Part shown: positions 45,708-58,688 of the stretch, one piece after another
How positions within the stretch are numbered: position 1 is the first letter of the stretch
How the letters are laid out: every line of letters begins with the position of its first letter
DNA from: Buddleja alternifolia
Taxonomy: Eukaryota > Streptophyta > Magnoliopsida > Lamiales > Scrophulariaceae
Assembly (NCBI GenBank): GCA_019426215.1
Contig: CM033394.1
Location: 24,014,195 to 24,078,194, forward strand
Direction of reading: 5' to 3'
DNA: 64,000 nt
The notes under the pieces: generated by a model
Told to the model about the DNA's origin: nothing
Database searches by the model: none
Seen by the model: the letters and a program-made list of their open reading frames with translations, nothing else
Program-made: the position numbers and the translations under genes

Positions 45708-48540
45708 TGGGCTTGAGCTTGGGCCTAGCGAATTAATTAAAAGATCGTTGGGCTTGAGCCCAGCGTATTAATTAATTTATGTATTGGGTTTTGACCTAAT
45801 ACATGTGGGTTACCCCATTTGGATTAATTCATGGTCCTTTTCAATTTCAAATTTCAAATTAAATTGGATTTAATTTATTTAAATTAAATTTATTTTCTTA
45901 GGTGAAAGGGTATATAAATTAGATTTATTCTAAAGTCAAATTAGATTTAAATACCCCTTAGTTAATTTAGAAATTTGATTTTCTAGCGTAATTAAATTTG
46001 ATTTAATTACACGTTGATTAAATTGGATTTAGTCATGTAAATAAAATAAGTTAGACTTGATTTTATTCTTGATCAAATTAAATTTTAACTAGCCTATCAA
46101 AACAATTTAAAATTAATAAATTAAATTAAGATTTAATCTCCAAATTAAAAGGTATATAAATTAGATTTGTTTTAAAATTAAATTGGATTTAAATACCCTT
46201 TAGTTAAATAAAAATTTGATCTTTTCTAGTAATTAAATTTGATTTAGTTATACTTTGATTAAATTATATTTAGTCATATGAATAAAATAAGTTGGACTTG
46301 ATTTTATTCTTGATCAAATTAAATTTAACTAGCCTGTCAAAATAAATCAGATTTGATTTTGATTATGGATTTAGACTTGAATAATTGGATTTGATTTGGA
46401 TTATGTAAATTGGATTTACAATTAAATTGGATTTAATAGTTCTTGGAATTAGATTAAACTTAATTTCTTGTGTTTTTAGATTTTTGTTCACCCATAGAGA
46501 CTTTATTGGATATAGTTTCACTTTAATTAAATTAGATTTATATAAAGAAGTCAAAATAGATTAGATTTAATTTGCAATGATTAAATTGGATTTAATTTGT
46601 ACTTGACTAGGTTAGACTAAGAGATAATGTTTGAATTTATTTTGCAAAGATTAAATAAATTTTAATCTTTCATAGAAATATTGCTAGACTTTATTTCGAT
46701 GAAGATTAAATAATTTTTAAATATTTTAAGCCCTAGAAATCAAGTTGAAATTAATTTCACCATGAATTTAATTATATTATATTCTTCTTATGGCATTTAA
46801 TTTCTACATGGATTAAAATTGATTTAATCCTCTTGTGTAAATTAAATTGGATTTAATTTCCAAATGAAATTAAATTAAATTGGACTTAATCTTTTAAGCC
46901 CATGAGAATTGTGTGGACTTAATTTGCTTTAATTAGTTTTGATTTCTATGAGTTAGTTTTTCAACCCCACTTAAATTGGATTTAATGTTGCTAGAATTAA
47001 ATTGGATTTAATCTTTGAATATGATATATTTGATATAGTCTACTTTAATTTGATTAAAGGAGTCAAAATAAATTTGATTTATTCTCGCAAATAATTAAAT
47101 TTGATTTAATTATTTATTAAATAAGATTTAATACGATCATCACATATGTGTTTAATTATTTTACGTGCACCCTTAATTATATGATGGTGATACCTCATAT
47201 GGACTTAGAATTTTGGTTTTATTTCTATTATTTGGGTTGTATTGGGCCAGAGTTTGAGCCCCCAAGCTTATATTTTTATTTTATTAGAAACTTGTATAGG
47301 CCCGTTTCTTTGTAATAAAAGTTGATAGATCCAATGGAGCATGGCGGTTCCACAAGAAAGCTTGGAGCTCGAAGATTAGATTTTTTGTATAGGTGGAAAC
47401 TCTTGTAATATATAGAATCTCTCCCCAATTGACTCCCAATGGAGCATGGCGGTTCCACAAGAAAGCTTGGAGCTCGAAGATTAGATTTTCTGTATAGGTG
47501 GAAACTCTTGTAATATATAGAATCTCTCCCCAATTGACTCGTTGGCTCGAGCTAATCTAGATAAAGTCCATATGAGTGTGTGTTATTAGAATTGCTAAGC
47601 ATTTTCTAATTATTATATTTCCTTAACTGCGCTGAAGAAATTAATGTGCAAAGTGAGACTGAATAATAAAGTAACATATCTATGTTATAAATCTCCCCAC
47701 TCAAAATACTGAGTAAGTAAAGGATATTTGATATTCTGGCTCTCCATCAAGCTTTAGAAAGAGATGGTTGCATCTTATATATAGCACTGTACCAGTATTA
47801 GGGGGTTATATATTAAGATGTGTGCTTGATCTTCTTTAGTGCATTTGATGCCTTCGGTCGAAGCGAATTTCGCCCCATATATCGAAAAAGGTTGCAAGGC
47901 GAGATTAAATTGTTAGACTGATATGAGTTGATGGGAATTGACTCAAATGAATCACCACCTATATATCGAAAAAGGTTGCGGTTAAGTGATTCATGAGCCG
48001 AAGAGATTGAAACATCAGTTTGACTGATTGGTGCTAAGCGCCACTTCAATGGCTAGACGGGCCATATATCGAAAAAAGGGTGCAACTCATTTGGGTCATT
48101 GAAGACCTCAATCACTCACTACGAAACCCATCCAACGAGGTTTCCGATTATTGTAGTGGGAGTACAATAATTGAGAAAAGTAGTGGGAGACAAGTAATTA
48201 TACAAGTCCTTAACTTACTTGAATTACAATATAAAGCATCTAATAAAAAAAAATTGGCTTATTTTCTACATTATATAACTCTCTTTAAAAGGACCCTTAG
48301 TTCTTTTGCTTGAGAATGTTCCAAGTGACCTAATTTAACGAATCATTAGGTGGTATGCTTGTTGCAAGCATTACTCATGTCCCAATAGAGGGGTCAGTGA
48401 GTAGGGCTATGGTATGAGGCACCCAAAGAAATAGAACTTAGTTCTTGGAGAGCTAATGTTCCATATCTGACTTCTTAGAGCTAGTGCTAGAAAGAAGTGC
48501 AGAGCTGGTAGGACGAGAGGTAGTCTGAAAATGAAACTAA
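45430..48540. repeat. repeat-derived block without genes
   Basis: It starts with repeated GGCCCAACAC-type phrases (45440-45610), a TA/TG microsatellite (45670-45706), then a long run of AT-rich sequence filled with TTGGATTTAAT words. A ~242-bp tandem duplication spans about 45905-46341. A 105-bp perfect-looking tandem pair is at 47331-47540. A thrice-repeated TATATCGAAAAAGG unit is at 47876-48083. It is probably an LTR or leader of an unidentified retroelement. No coding sequence supported. Confidence 0.55.
47331..47540. repeat. 105-bp tandem duplication (2 copies)
   Basis: 47331-47435 and 47436-47540 are almost identical, from CCAATGGAGCATGGCGG to CCCCAATTGACTC, with one visible substitution in a T-run. 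The open frame across it is a by-product of the repeat. Confidence 0.92.
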
Positions 48541-49435
48541 TCATTTGAGATTAACCTCGATTCCTTTTAATTATTCTGGACTTGTGATGGATGATTGGTT
48601 TGTTTTGCCAAATGGAAATAAGATAATTATTTTTCTGACTTGGTCATTAAATAATACTTCTTTAAAGTTTGGTAACATTAGAGCTAGCATTTATTTTTTA
48701 ATAAAGCAAGCAACCATACGTCCTTGCTAAATTGTTTAAGCAAATCCGAGCATCCGAAATAAGTGTACTGTGCGTAGTATGCTTGGAACAAACTAGTAAA
48801 ATTGTTTGGCACCCCTTTACCGGGAAGATATTAAAGAGACCACTCAAGTTTTATAGTTTTGCATACTGACGTGTGTGATCACCTGATTTGACCCATTTTT
48901 TTTAAAAAAACATCATGTGGTTTGACCCGTTTTTAATAAAGAACATCGTGTGGATTCACAATTGACACTTCCAACAACTCCCCAAGATGAATAGGATAGT
49001 TTCATGTGAGATCAAGACTATGTTGGACAATGCTGGTTCTATGCTAGAAATTGCAATGGTTCAATGTGGATGAAGCTTAACTCATTTATATCTTGAATAT
49101 ATGTCCCTCCAAATTCGTTCCCAACATTCCACATCAGTTGTGATGCAGGAAACGCATTGTCTTTCAATAAACTAGGATATATGAAACTTGACGTAAGTTG
49201 AAGAAGTACAAAGGTAAATATTTGGGGGTTGTTTCTTTGAGAAACAATTATTTTTGTTAACCCTATGAATCTCTAGGAGATCTCTTTAACCTATGTAATG
49301 ATTGAAGAATCGTTGTGGCTTTAGAGGCCCGATTTTTGAAAGATTAGATCGTTCGAGAAAACTAAGAGTAGAATAAAGATGATTGTGAAAAACAAAATAA
49401 ACTAAGAGTAGAAGAAAAATGATTGTGAAAAACAA
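48541..49435. other. unassigned sequence
   Basis: No gene recognised. It precedes a decayed copia pol and may contain gag/integrase remnants too diverged to read by eye. Confidence 0.35.
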
Positions 49436-50929
49436 AATAGACTCTATTCAAACCAAGCCTAATAAGACACAACCGCCAATGCGATGGTCTAGTAGAGCAT
49501 CTCAACTGCCTAAAAGATATGGTAATCTGCTGTAGTAGCGGAAGGATGCTATGAATATGATTCCTGTACTCATGCCCAAGCGATGGTGGGCATGGACAAT
49601 GCGAGATGATGTAATACGATGAAAGTGGGAATGAATTGATTAGTTGGATTGGCTTGGCCGAGTTGATGGCGAAAAATGGCATTGTCAATATAAGGGCATT
49701 GACTATGAGGAAATCATTTTTATCCTAGTAATAATCAAATCCATTAGAACTAGGCTTTCAATAGATATGAAGGCTCGTTCATCATGGATTCCTTTAGAAG
49801 CATGTCCAAATAGAACTGCCCAAAGCTTCATATCTAAGTTCGATTCTCATATCGTGTGGTAGCTGCATAGGTCCATCTATAGAATAAAATGGACGCCTCA
49901 TAGTTGTAATTTTCGCTCTAATGACACAATGTCATCAAGAATGAAAATAAACCCAGTGTTTGCAAGAAGGTCAGTGGGAGCAAGTTAACATTCTTGATAT
50001 TGTATCAACTAGTTGACTGGGGCAAGACGAGGCTCTCAAGCACTCTTTCCATCAAAGACTTGTGAGAAGATAATTGTGTCTTTTGGATTTGCACCTATAG
50101 AGATATAGCAAACAGGGTAATAGGACTCTCTCAAGTCCTCCACCTAAAGATTGTCCCAATTCAATGGTTGATGGGTAAACTCTAGGAGAGGTCTCTTGCC
50201 TATGAGACATAGACCTCATCTCTCTAAATCTATGAGAATATCAAAGAGAGATGTGTGGCATGGCCTATGCCTTGGAAGTAGAATGTCTCATGTTGGCAAT
50301 GTTATGCACGAGACAGGATCTTGCTTGCGCATTTAGCTAAGTAAGTAGGTTTCAAGCTGACCTAGGAGAGAAGCATTGGAATGCGGTGAAAAGTATTCTA
50401 TGGTACGTAAGAAGAACTAAGAATGTAAGAACATGGAAGCGATTACATAATTTTGGATTTTGAATCTGATCATGATGATCGAAAAATCCACTTATGGGTT
50501 GGTATTCCCTCTGAATGGTGGAGCAGTGTCTTGGAACAGATTCTAAGCAAAGCACAACTGTCAATTCCACAACTGAGGTTAAGTGTATGGCAACCTTTGA
50601 GGCTGCCAAACAAATTGTTTAGATTGAGAAGTTCATAGATGAACTTCAAGAGGTTCTTAGCGTGGAAATCTGTTGTCACTACAGAGTGACGACAATGGAG
50701 CTATCACGCAGGCTAAGGGACCGAGGTCTCACAACAAATCTAAACACACAGAAAGAAGTTATTCGAGAAATTGTTGGATTGAGGCAAAATTATCGTGCAA
50801 AAAATAGCCTCAGCTATAGACGTGGCTGGCCCACTTATTAAGCCATTATCAAAGGCGGTGTTAAAGCAACATCTTTAGAAGATAAGTATAAGATACCATA
50901 TCGATTGGCTTTGATTGCTAGCGGGAGAT
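49436..50929 (+). pseudogene. decayed copia pol (RT to RNase H)
   Basis: Readable pieces in changing frames: KGIDYEE, then IKSIRTRLSIDMK (RT core, about 49690-49765). YRIKW and the cysteine-containing region follow at about 49880. The LLPMRHRPHLSKSM-like motif is at about 50190-50225. The CDNNGA-like RNase H motif is at about 50690, followed by its tail to 50880. The polypurine tract GCGGGAGAT (50921-50929) leads into the LTR at 50930. Stops and indels are frequent. Confidence 0.7.
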
Positions 50930-52567
50930 TGTTAGGTGTGTTCCCTCAATGCCAAGGAGGAACTAGATTTGAGTAGGGCATTGATTTATATTGTACGAAC
51001 ATTTATAAAGGCAATGAGTTTTTGTTCATGTAAAACAATGTGGCATTAATTGTATTAAACAAACAAGTCCCTAAGATTGAGGTGTACTCACCACCACTTA
51101 TTTGATAGTTTGGAGGCACTGGTGGAGTTAAATGCTCGATCTTATAAATATGGTTCGCGAGTTAAGGAATCTTAATTGGGCACTAAGATTCAACTCGTAT
51201 GACACTTGCTTTGACAAGAAATGCTTGTCTTACACTGATTAGATAGTGGGAGCTAGTGTCATAGATATAGTTAACGGAGTTAATATATTCGAACATGACT
51301 CGTTGTAATCCGATCACATGGATTTTTACTCAGTGACAGTCAATAATTGGGATTACCTATTGCGATAGTATGAGTGAGATTTAGACCTGAGGAGTCATTT
51401 ACATTGTGCTCGTACCATTGAATAAGTTATTAGAGTAGTCAGGCCCAATCACCCATTGGTGGGGTCGACCTCAAAATACGATTCAATTGGTACGTTCGAT
51501 AATGGGAAGTTGACTGCCAATAGGGAATTCACTGTCTCGAAAGTAAACGAGAAGCAACCTGTACGATCATAGGTGTTGTGGAATTAAAGTCTTTGGCCAA
51601 AGAAAATATAACTGACACATATTGGATACGAAGGGCAATTCTGTAATTTCACATCAAAATGATTATTTAAGTACAGTATCAAGTTTTATGAGCTTGACAT
51701 TCCATGACTCTTAGTTGGTCGGGTTGTATCAGTGAAGAGCTTATACGCATATGGTATTTGCATATGGGTTTCGGTATAGCTTCACAGAACTGGCTTGGTG
51801 ATAACTATATCCTTGGAATCCTCGCAATACCAATCAAAACGAGCCTAGAGAGTCGTGCTATATGAGGATGATAGGATGAAAATATTTTTTACTGCAAAAA
51901 GGTATTTCGGTAATTTCACATGGATGTGAAACTACTGATCGTTTGGGATGTGTTGATTTAATAAATATATATTTAATGGTATGAGTTAAAAATATTTATT
52001 TAATCAATATTAATAGCTAAATTAATTTGAAATTAATATATACTATTAATTAAAAGAATAAATATTTAATTACTTGTCTAATTGGATTAGACTTGGATTA
52101 ATTAATTAAATTACACAACATTGGGCTATACATTGGATGAGCCCAATAAGCCCATCCCAGTAGGCTTGGAGGCCCGGCCCAGCTTGGAGAATAAGTTGTT
52201 TGGTTTTGTTTATATATCCTGGTCATTATTGACTCAATCATTTTGTACCTTACAACTTGGAATTAGATTTTCTTAGAGAAAAGCAGTAAAAATAAAATCC
52301 CCTCTCCCTCTCATAAGCCATAGTCATCCGCCCCGTTGCTAGGAGAGGATGATGGAGTTTTTGAAAATCATCATCTTCGCATGACAATCTAGAGGTAGGA
52401 ACTCACGGGTTGCTACTCTCATGAACACGATTACGAACACGCTTCAAGAGGTAAATTGTTCTATCTCGTTCTTCGATTAAAATAACGAAAAGCCTAAATT
52501 GATCCGTGGCTCAGGAATTGAAACAAAATTTTTATTTGTTGCGTATTTTGAATAACGATTCCCCACA
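50930..52567 (+). repeat. copia LTR
   Basis: 1638 bp, TGTTAGGTGTGTTCCC to ACGATTCCCCACA. It is preceded by a polypurine tract and a decayed pol, so it served as a 3' LTR of that element. On its right it is joined straight to an RNase H tail. Same family as the 1636-bp solo LTR at 16473. Confidence 0.85.
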
Positions 52568-52829
52568 GCCACTTTTCTGTGACAACAATGGAGCCATCGC
52601 GTAAGCTAAGGAACCAAGGTCTTACAATAAATCTAAATACATAAAGAGATGATATCACATCAGTAGAGAGATCGTTGGAAGAGGCGACATTGTCGTTCAA
52701 AGAATAGCTTCAGCGAATAATGTAGCTGACCCACTCACCAAGCCACTATCACAGGCGGTGCTAGAGCGACACCTGAAAAAGATGGGTATTAGATACCATA
52801 GCGATTGACATTAAGTGCAAGTTGGAGAT
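52568..52829 (+). pseudogene. copia RNase H tail between two LTRs
   Basis: Begins directly at the LTR end. It encodes CDNNGAIA-type and ASANNVADPLTKPLSQ-type residues, then RHLKKMG near the C-terminus, a stop, and the polypurine tract AAGTTGGAGAT before the next LTR. Everything between the primer site and the RNase H core is missing: a large internal deletion derivative. Confidence 0.8.
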
Positions 52830-53787
52830 TGTTAGGATTATACCATCGATGCCAACGAGAAATTAGATTGTGTAGGGTTTTACCTTTATATTGTACAAAC
52901 TATCATTATGAAATAAAAGGAAATTTACATTTGTTCATGTGAGTCTTAATAGCATTACTAAAGTAATGAGCATATAAGTCCCTAGTAATCAAGAGAGAGC
53001 TTATTCTCCTTAAGGAGTAAGGAGATGGACACTAGAAGTGTCAATTCCTTGATTACTTAAATAAGATTTGCAAGTCGAAGAGTCTTAATTAGGCATTATG
53101 ACAAGACTTGTATGACACAGTCTCTGACAAGAAGTGTCAGTCGGTAACTAGATTACTAGATTATAGTGGGAGCTCGTGTCATAGATATGACAATGGAATT
53201 GACATATTCGAACACGGCTCGCCGTAATTCAATCACATGGGTAGTTACTCAATGACTGTCAATGATTGGATTACTGGTCATGATAGTGTATGTGAGCCTT
53301 AGATCTGAGGAGTCACGAAGATTGTGCTTGTGAAACTAGACTTGTTATTAGAATAGTAGATCCAATTCATCCTTCGGTGGGATCGACCTCGAATACGGTC
53401 TAAGTGGGTAAGCAACAATCATTCTGTGACTGCCAATATGGGATTCGCTGTCTCAAGTAGTAAATGAATTAACGTCCTGTGCGATCATAGGTAAATGAAA
53501 TTATAAGTTTTTGGCCAAAGCAGGAAAACTAAGTCGTGTGGACTGGAACACGAGGGGTAGTTTGGTATTTTCATCTTATTATGATTTAGTAAGCATAATA
53601 TCGAGTCTTGTGAGCTTAACACATTCCATGACTCTCACTTGATCGGGATGTTACAGCGAAAGACTTATACTCACATGCTATGATGCACTGACACTGACAC
53701 AGCGACACAGACACGCCATGACACGGACACGAGGCACGACATTTTTCAAAAAATTAGGATATGACACTGCTCCGATACGAATGTCAA

Positions 53788-53835
<48 letters not shown>

Positions 53836-55099
53836 GTAACATAAATTAGATATTGATTTTAATTTCAATAAAATTTGTTAGAAAAATAAACTATGAACAA
53901 TATTTATTGTTAAATTTGTATTTTCCTTGCTTCTTTGTAAATTTATATAATTACAAAGCAATTACAAATACAATCAAAGTATCAAATGCCCAAGAACTAG
54001 AATTAGGATTTTTGAAGTTTTTCTATTTACAATTGGAACTCCACACTTTTTAATTTCTTTGGAAAACTATTGACCGTGTCATCACCATGTCAGACACGCA
54101 TTTGATAGTGTCCGACACGGTGTCTGAATTTCTTTTTTGTTTTTTAACTATGAACATGTATTAGCCGTGTCCGACACGTGAAGGAGGCGTGTCGTGTCTG
54201 ATATGCGCCCGACACCGCCCAAGGATAATTTTCGGAGTGTCCGTGCTTTATAGATCACATGGTATTTGTGACCTAGAGGTTTGTATTGATTAAAATATTT
54301 TAATCAGAATTGGGTTTCGATGTGAGTCCACGAGACTGGCTAGGTGACACTTACATCCTTGATTTTCTCCCATTGTCAATTGAGACGAATATAGAGAGTC
54401 ACACTTTCAAGGAATTAAATAAAGGAAATCTCTAGTTATTAAATAAGATTATTCAGGTAATTTGTCATTATATGAACAAATTAATTAATTTATTTAAGTA
54501 GATTAATTGATAATAAATAATTAGATTAATTTATTATTTTCCTATTAGCCTAAATTAATAATTGGATTAATTAATTTAAATAATTATTAATTAATATCAT
54601 ATATTAATTTGATTAATATATGTTGGACTTAATTAATAAGTTGACTAAGTTGAAAGTCAACTTAGTCCACTAGGAAGTGTTTTAAACGTGTATAATGAGG
54701 ATGGTGGGCTCAAGAAATTAATTAATTCCAACCTCGTCATCTCATTTAAATACATAAAGTCTAAAAAGGAAAAATCCAAGTGAATTATAACACTACTGCA
54801 TAACAAGAGAAGATAGAAAAAAATCTGCTTTCCCTCCACTATAGCCGTCGGCCTCCACAGGTTCAGAAGAGGTGGATTTTTCCTTCAAGTCTTTTTTCCG
54901 GCGTAATATCTAGAGGCAGGAATCCAGGATTGCTGCTACACTTGAAGATCAACAATTTTTTTTTTACAAGGTTAGCAATTTGATGAAATTTGATTTCATC
55001 ATTTTTATATAAAAAATAATAAACCCCAAAAATGATCCGACTTGTGAATTCGGATATGTTTTTCTTTGCCCTGCTGCGCATGAACCAGGATTCACTACA
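52830..55099 (+). repeat. copia LTR, interrupted by a TIR transposon
   Basis: TGTTAGGATTATACC to GGATTCACTACA. Without the inserted element at 53678-54254 it would be about 1.69 kb, close to the neighbouring LTR. The end region (ATCCGACTTGTGAATTCGG) parallels the end of the first LTR. On the right it meets a Sirevirus leader. Confidence 0.8.
53678..54254. mobile_element. 577-bp non-autonomous TIR transposon (hAT-like?)
   Basis: Inserted in the LTR with target duplication TCACATG (53671-53677, 54255-54261). An eighth base differs, so 8 bp is possible. Ends: CTATGATGCACTGACAC on the left and, reverse-complemented, CTATAAAGCACGGACAC on the right. Subterminal regions carry many GACACG/CGTGTC words. 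A TA/TG microsatellite lies at 53790-53835. No transposase is encoded. Confidence 0.75.
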
Positions 55100-55197
55100 G
55101 ATTTTTCAAAAACACAAGCAACTAGATTGAAAGGATCTAAACAAGTAGTTATGCTCGAAAACGTTTAGATTTCTACTTCAACCGCTCTGATACCACT
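55100..55197 (-). other. leader and primer site of a second Sirevirus-type element
   Basis: On the minus strand the sequence next to the LTR is TGGTATCAGAGCGGTTGAAG (55176-55195), the tRNA-iMet primer site, followed by a leader similar to 43265-43347. It is cut at 55099 where the copia LTR ends. Confidence 0.8.
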
Positions 55198-56709
55198 TGT
55201 TAGTCCCAATTATCATACGAAAAGAGTCTAGAAGAGGGGGTTGAATAGACCCTTAAGTTCTTTTTTAACTTCAAAAATTTTTCGAACCACAAAATATTTT
55301 GAACACTGATTAACGAACTTATTGCTTTGACAAGCGATTGATTTGAGAACAGTTCAAAGATAACCTAGACAAAAGGGCTCAAGCATTTTAACCAAAGTAG
55401 GGTTAAAGCTTTTACTCTTATATTAAGGTTAGGACAACGAAAATGATTTTGATTTTCTTGAAAGCGTTTGATCAACTATGAGTCGCTTTGCTTGTTTTAC
55501 AAGTAAAACTTAGCAAATGATTGTAAACTTTTATGATTGATATGTAATGAGATAAAAGCAATAAGCAATAAAATAAATGACACAAGTTTTTGTAAGGTTC
55601 ACTGGGTGTATATAATCTCAACTACGTCCTTCTTATCCTTTTGCACTTTTAGGCAATTCACTATACTTATTTTCAAAGCATCACACAGAGTGCTTCTACA
55701 ATAAGTGAATACATTGAAAACAATCTTGAGGTTCTTGATCACACAGACTTCAACTCCTAATATGCGCTTCAATATCAAGCTTATATCACCAGAAATATGG
55801 CTTCATCTTTAACTTCTTCTTTATAGGGGTAAAATTTAAGAGGGGTTTGTCACTAGGGTTTGTTTGATTGGGAAGTTCAAAAAACTTTGAATATCTCAAT
55901 AATAGAACAAGTTTCTTCTACGGAAAATGTTTGAGATATCGGTTGCTTTCTTAAGGGATTTGTGAAAGCTTAAAGATTTTTTTTTTGGATATGGAGTTTT
56001 GAGCTTTTGTTGGAAGTATTTTGAACTTTTAAATCAACAGCAAGATCTTCAATAGATGTATATGTGTGTCAACTAGGGTTTGCTAAGAAGTCCTATTTAT
56101 AGGCAAATGTGGGGAGAAGCGTCTGTTGGACCCATTCTCTGGTGCGTGCCTCTCATTTGAGCAAGTGAACAACTTCCGTATTTTGTTCCCTGAAATTCTG
56201 CGGCAAAAAGTTAGTACGGCAGACATAGCTCAATCAGATAGGCTTATCCATATGTCAATAATCTTTATTACATTTAATGCTCTTATCAGACATTAAAAGC
56301 ATTTGAAATTAATTCAAGTTGGAAATAAATGTCCATTATTGATTGCATTTAAGTCCTTCTTGACTTCGGGTTTATTTCAGGTGAATGCAATCGCTTGGAC
56401 GCTCATTCAATTCCTGGATGATTTTCAGTGCTTGTTAGACGCTTAGATCCATCTTCATCTTCTTTTGACTTTAGACACTGATCTTTAACTTCAATTGTGA
56501 TAGACTCACTTGAAATACTATCAGCGATTGAGCTTTCCAATACTTAGTCTAAATTCTAGAAAGATAAAAATTAAGTCTTATACAAATCTTGAACACTTTC
56601 AACGCTTATATAAATTTTCTAATGAAAGCATAAACTTACATAACTTTTGGGGGTCTAGCATGAATCTTACTTGACATCCTCAAAGCATCTAACATGAAAT
56701 TTCCTAACA
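55198..56709 (-). repeat. Sirevirus-type 5' LTR, diverged
   Basis: 1512 bp, TGTTAGTCCC to TTCCTAACA. Collinear with the complete element's LTRs (TTGAATAGACCC, GGTTCACTGGGTG, CTACGTCCTTCTT) but clearly more diverged, so it belongs to an older insertion. Only the LTR and leader remain; the interior is gone. Confidence 0.85.
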
Positions 56710-58688
56710 TCAATCAACTCCTTTATTATACGCGATCCACTCTTTCTCGCATATGCTCTATTTACCAAGCAAACATTGGCGAGATAACTCACATCTTTTG
56801 GCGAGATAACTCACATCTTTCTTCAGTGACCGATCTTTCGAGCACTACATTGCTGGAATCCTCTCAAATATGTTGTTCCAAACAGTAATTTCTTGATTCT
56901 TCCTTCTGCATCAACTGCATTCCAACCCAAAGGATGAAGCTTTTTTACTAATACTCTCTGGTTAATGTGAAAATATAGATATAAGGCTATCTCCCAGAAC
57001 AAAACAATCAATTGTGCTTTTATTTGGACACAAGAGGCTAAAAAATATGTAAAGTATCTTCAAAAACATCTATATGTATTAAATGGGTTCCCCAACCAGC
57101 ACAGTGGATAGAATTGAATATTTGATGGGTCGACGTTTAATAATCCTTCGAGTAAACAGAAATTGGAGACGTTTTCAGAAATTCTCATAGAGACTTTCCT
57201 CTGATGTACTCGAAAACCATTGGAATATCTTCAAATAACACACTACTTCAGGGAATTCAACTTCTTGTTAAGATGATTTGATAATCGCACCATTAATACA
57301 AACTATATATATTCTTCATTGTTTTGCCAGGACCAAGCAAGTGACCAAGGCACATCGACTCTGGTGGAGGACATGTTGAGGACATTAATTGAACTTAATC
57401 ATGTGCAACTCTCGTTATGCTATAGAGACACATTGGATCCTTTATTCCAAAATTTATTTCATCTTCTATTTCATGTATTTATATGCATGTCAAGTGTATA
57501 AAATTCTCGTCATTTGTATGCTTAAGGAAAAAAAATTATACACTTGACACGAATGTAAGTAATTAGAATACGAGACGAAGCACTCTTTGAAATAAATGAT
57601 CCAGACTGCTATAGAGAAATCAATCCCAGGCCGATTATCTAGCGAAACGGGGAGCATCAATATCTAAAAGACATTTCTATTGTTTCTCATTCATTCCCAT
57701 CTTGTATATCCAGTTTATCATTGAAGGACTCCCATGCATACTTTTGCTTAATACTAAGTGCAAAGCCTTGAGAGGAACTTAGTCCGAAGTAATGAAGTTT
57801 AAGTTTTAAGTTGAAAAAAGGTGAATTACATGTATATCCCTCAATTTGATGCTAATCTTCAAAAAAAGTTCTTGACTTTTGGTAAATTACAATGAAACTC
57901 CCTCAAGAGGTTTATATGTAAAGTTTATAATAGGTGAAATTGTAAGAATTTTAAAATATACAAGCGGTGTAATTGTAAGAATACCATTACATGAGAACTT
58001 TTTGTAATTTTGAAAAGGTCAAGAAATTTTAATTATTAACCATAACATAAGGAGGCCCGTAGCTAATTTTTTGTTAAAAATAGGGATTTTCAAATCATTT
58101 TTTAGGCATTCTCATGTATTTTGGGCTCCAAAGTAATTTAGTCATTTTCGGTTCAGGTTGGACACTTTGTGCAATTTACACAAGTAATGCATTCACTTCC
58201 CCTGGGATCTAGGCTACCTAAGTTTTTTACCCACCCCTTATCTCTTTAGCAAAAATTTCGGATTTGGAATTTTCAATTACGAAATAGTTAACCAAGTTGA
58301 TTAAGACTAGTTCTTTTGACGAAATTGAGACCCCACAATAATAGAGATCTTGAATCCTACTCCACCAACAGCATATGAGTTTCTCTCTTTTCATAGTAGT
58401 TGTTAGCTGGTGGTCGTAATAATTATCAATTAACTGCAAATTGTTTGTTCGATTTAAGATTTATGACATGTAATATATAAACAATCCACTCAAAAAAGAA
58501 ATAGTATAACCAATTTCCTATTAGAAAAACAACGGTCCATACAACCTGAAGAGACCATACAACTAAGAATTATAACTTTGAAAAATCTGAAACGTCTCTT
58601 TAAATTTAAGAGTTGGAATGTTGCAGGCAGAACACTAATTAGTAAATTCCAAACTGTAATGTTATCTTAAAAGTGACTAAGCTTTATA
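56710..58688. other. intergenic region downstream of the AIM24-family gene
   Basis: No gene supported. It contains a 22-bp tandem duplication (56776-56797, 56798-56819), a foldback MITE (57434-57603) and an inverted-repeat stretch at about 57828-58060 (TTCTTGACTTTTGGTAAATT against its inverted partner). A short frame at 57319-57501 starts after a CAG but has no recognisable domain. Confidence 0.45.
57434..57603. mobile_element. foldback MITE, copy 2
   Basis: TGGATCCTTTATT on the left and AAATAAATGATCCA on the right. The centre (TCAAGTGTATAA against TTATACACTTGA) matches copy 1 at 11688-11852. The outer arms are more diverged than in copy 1. Confidence 0.65.

Noticed and set aside
47276..47533. 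85-codon frame with an internal protein repeat
   Set aside because: The repeat is the 105-bp tandem DNA duplication, which happens to be a multiple of three. No sign of coding.
57319..57501. Possible exon beginning after a CAG acceptor-like site
   Set aside because: The acceptor lacks a convincing partner exon, and the second half of the frame is MITE sequence.
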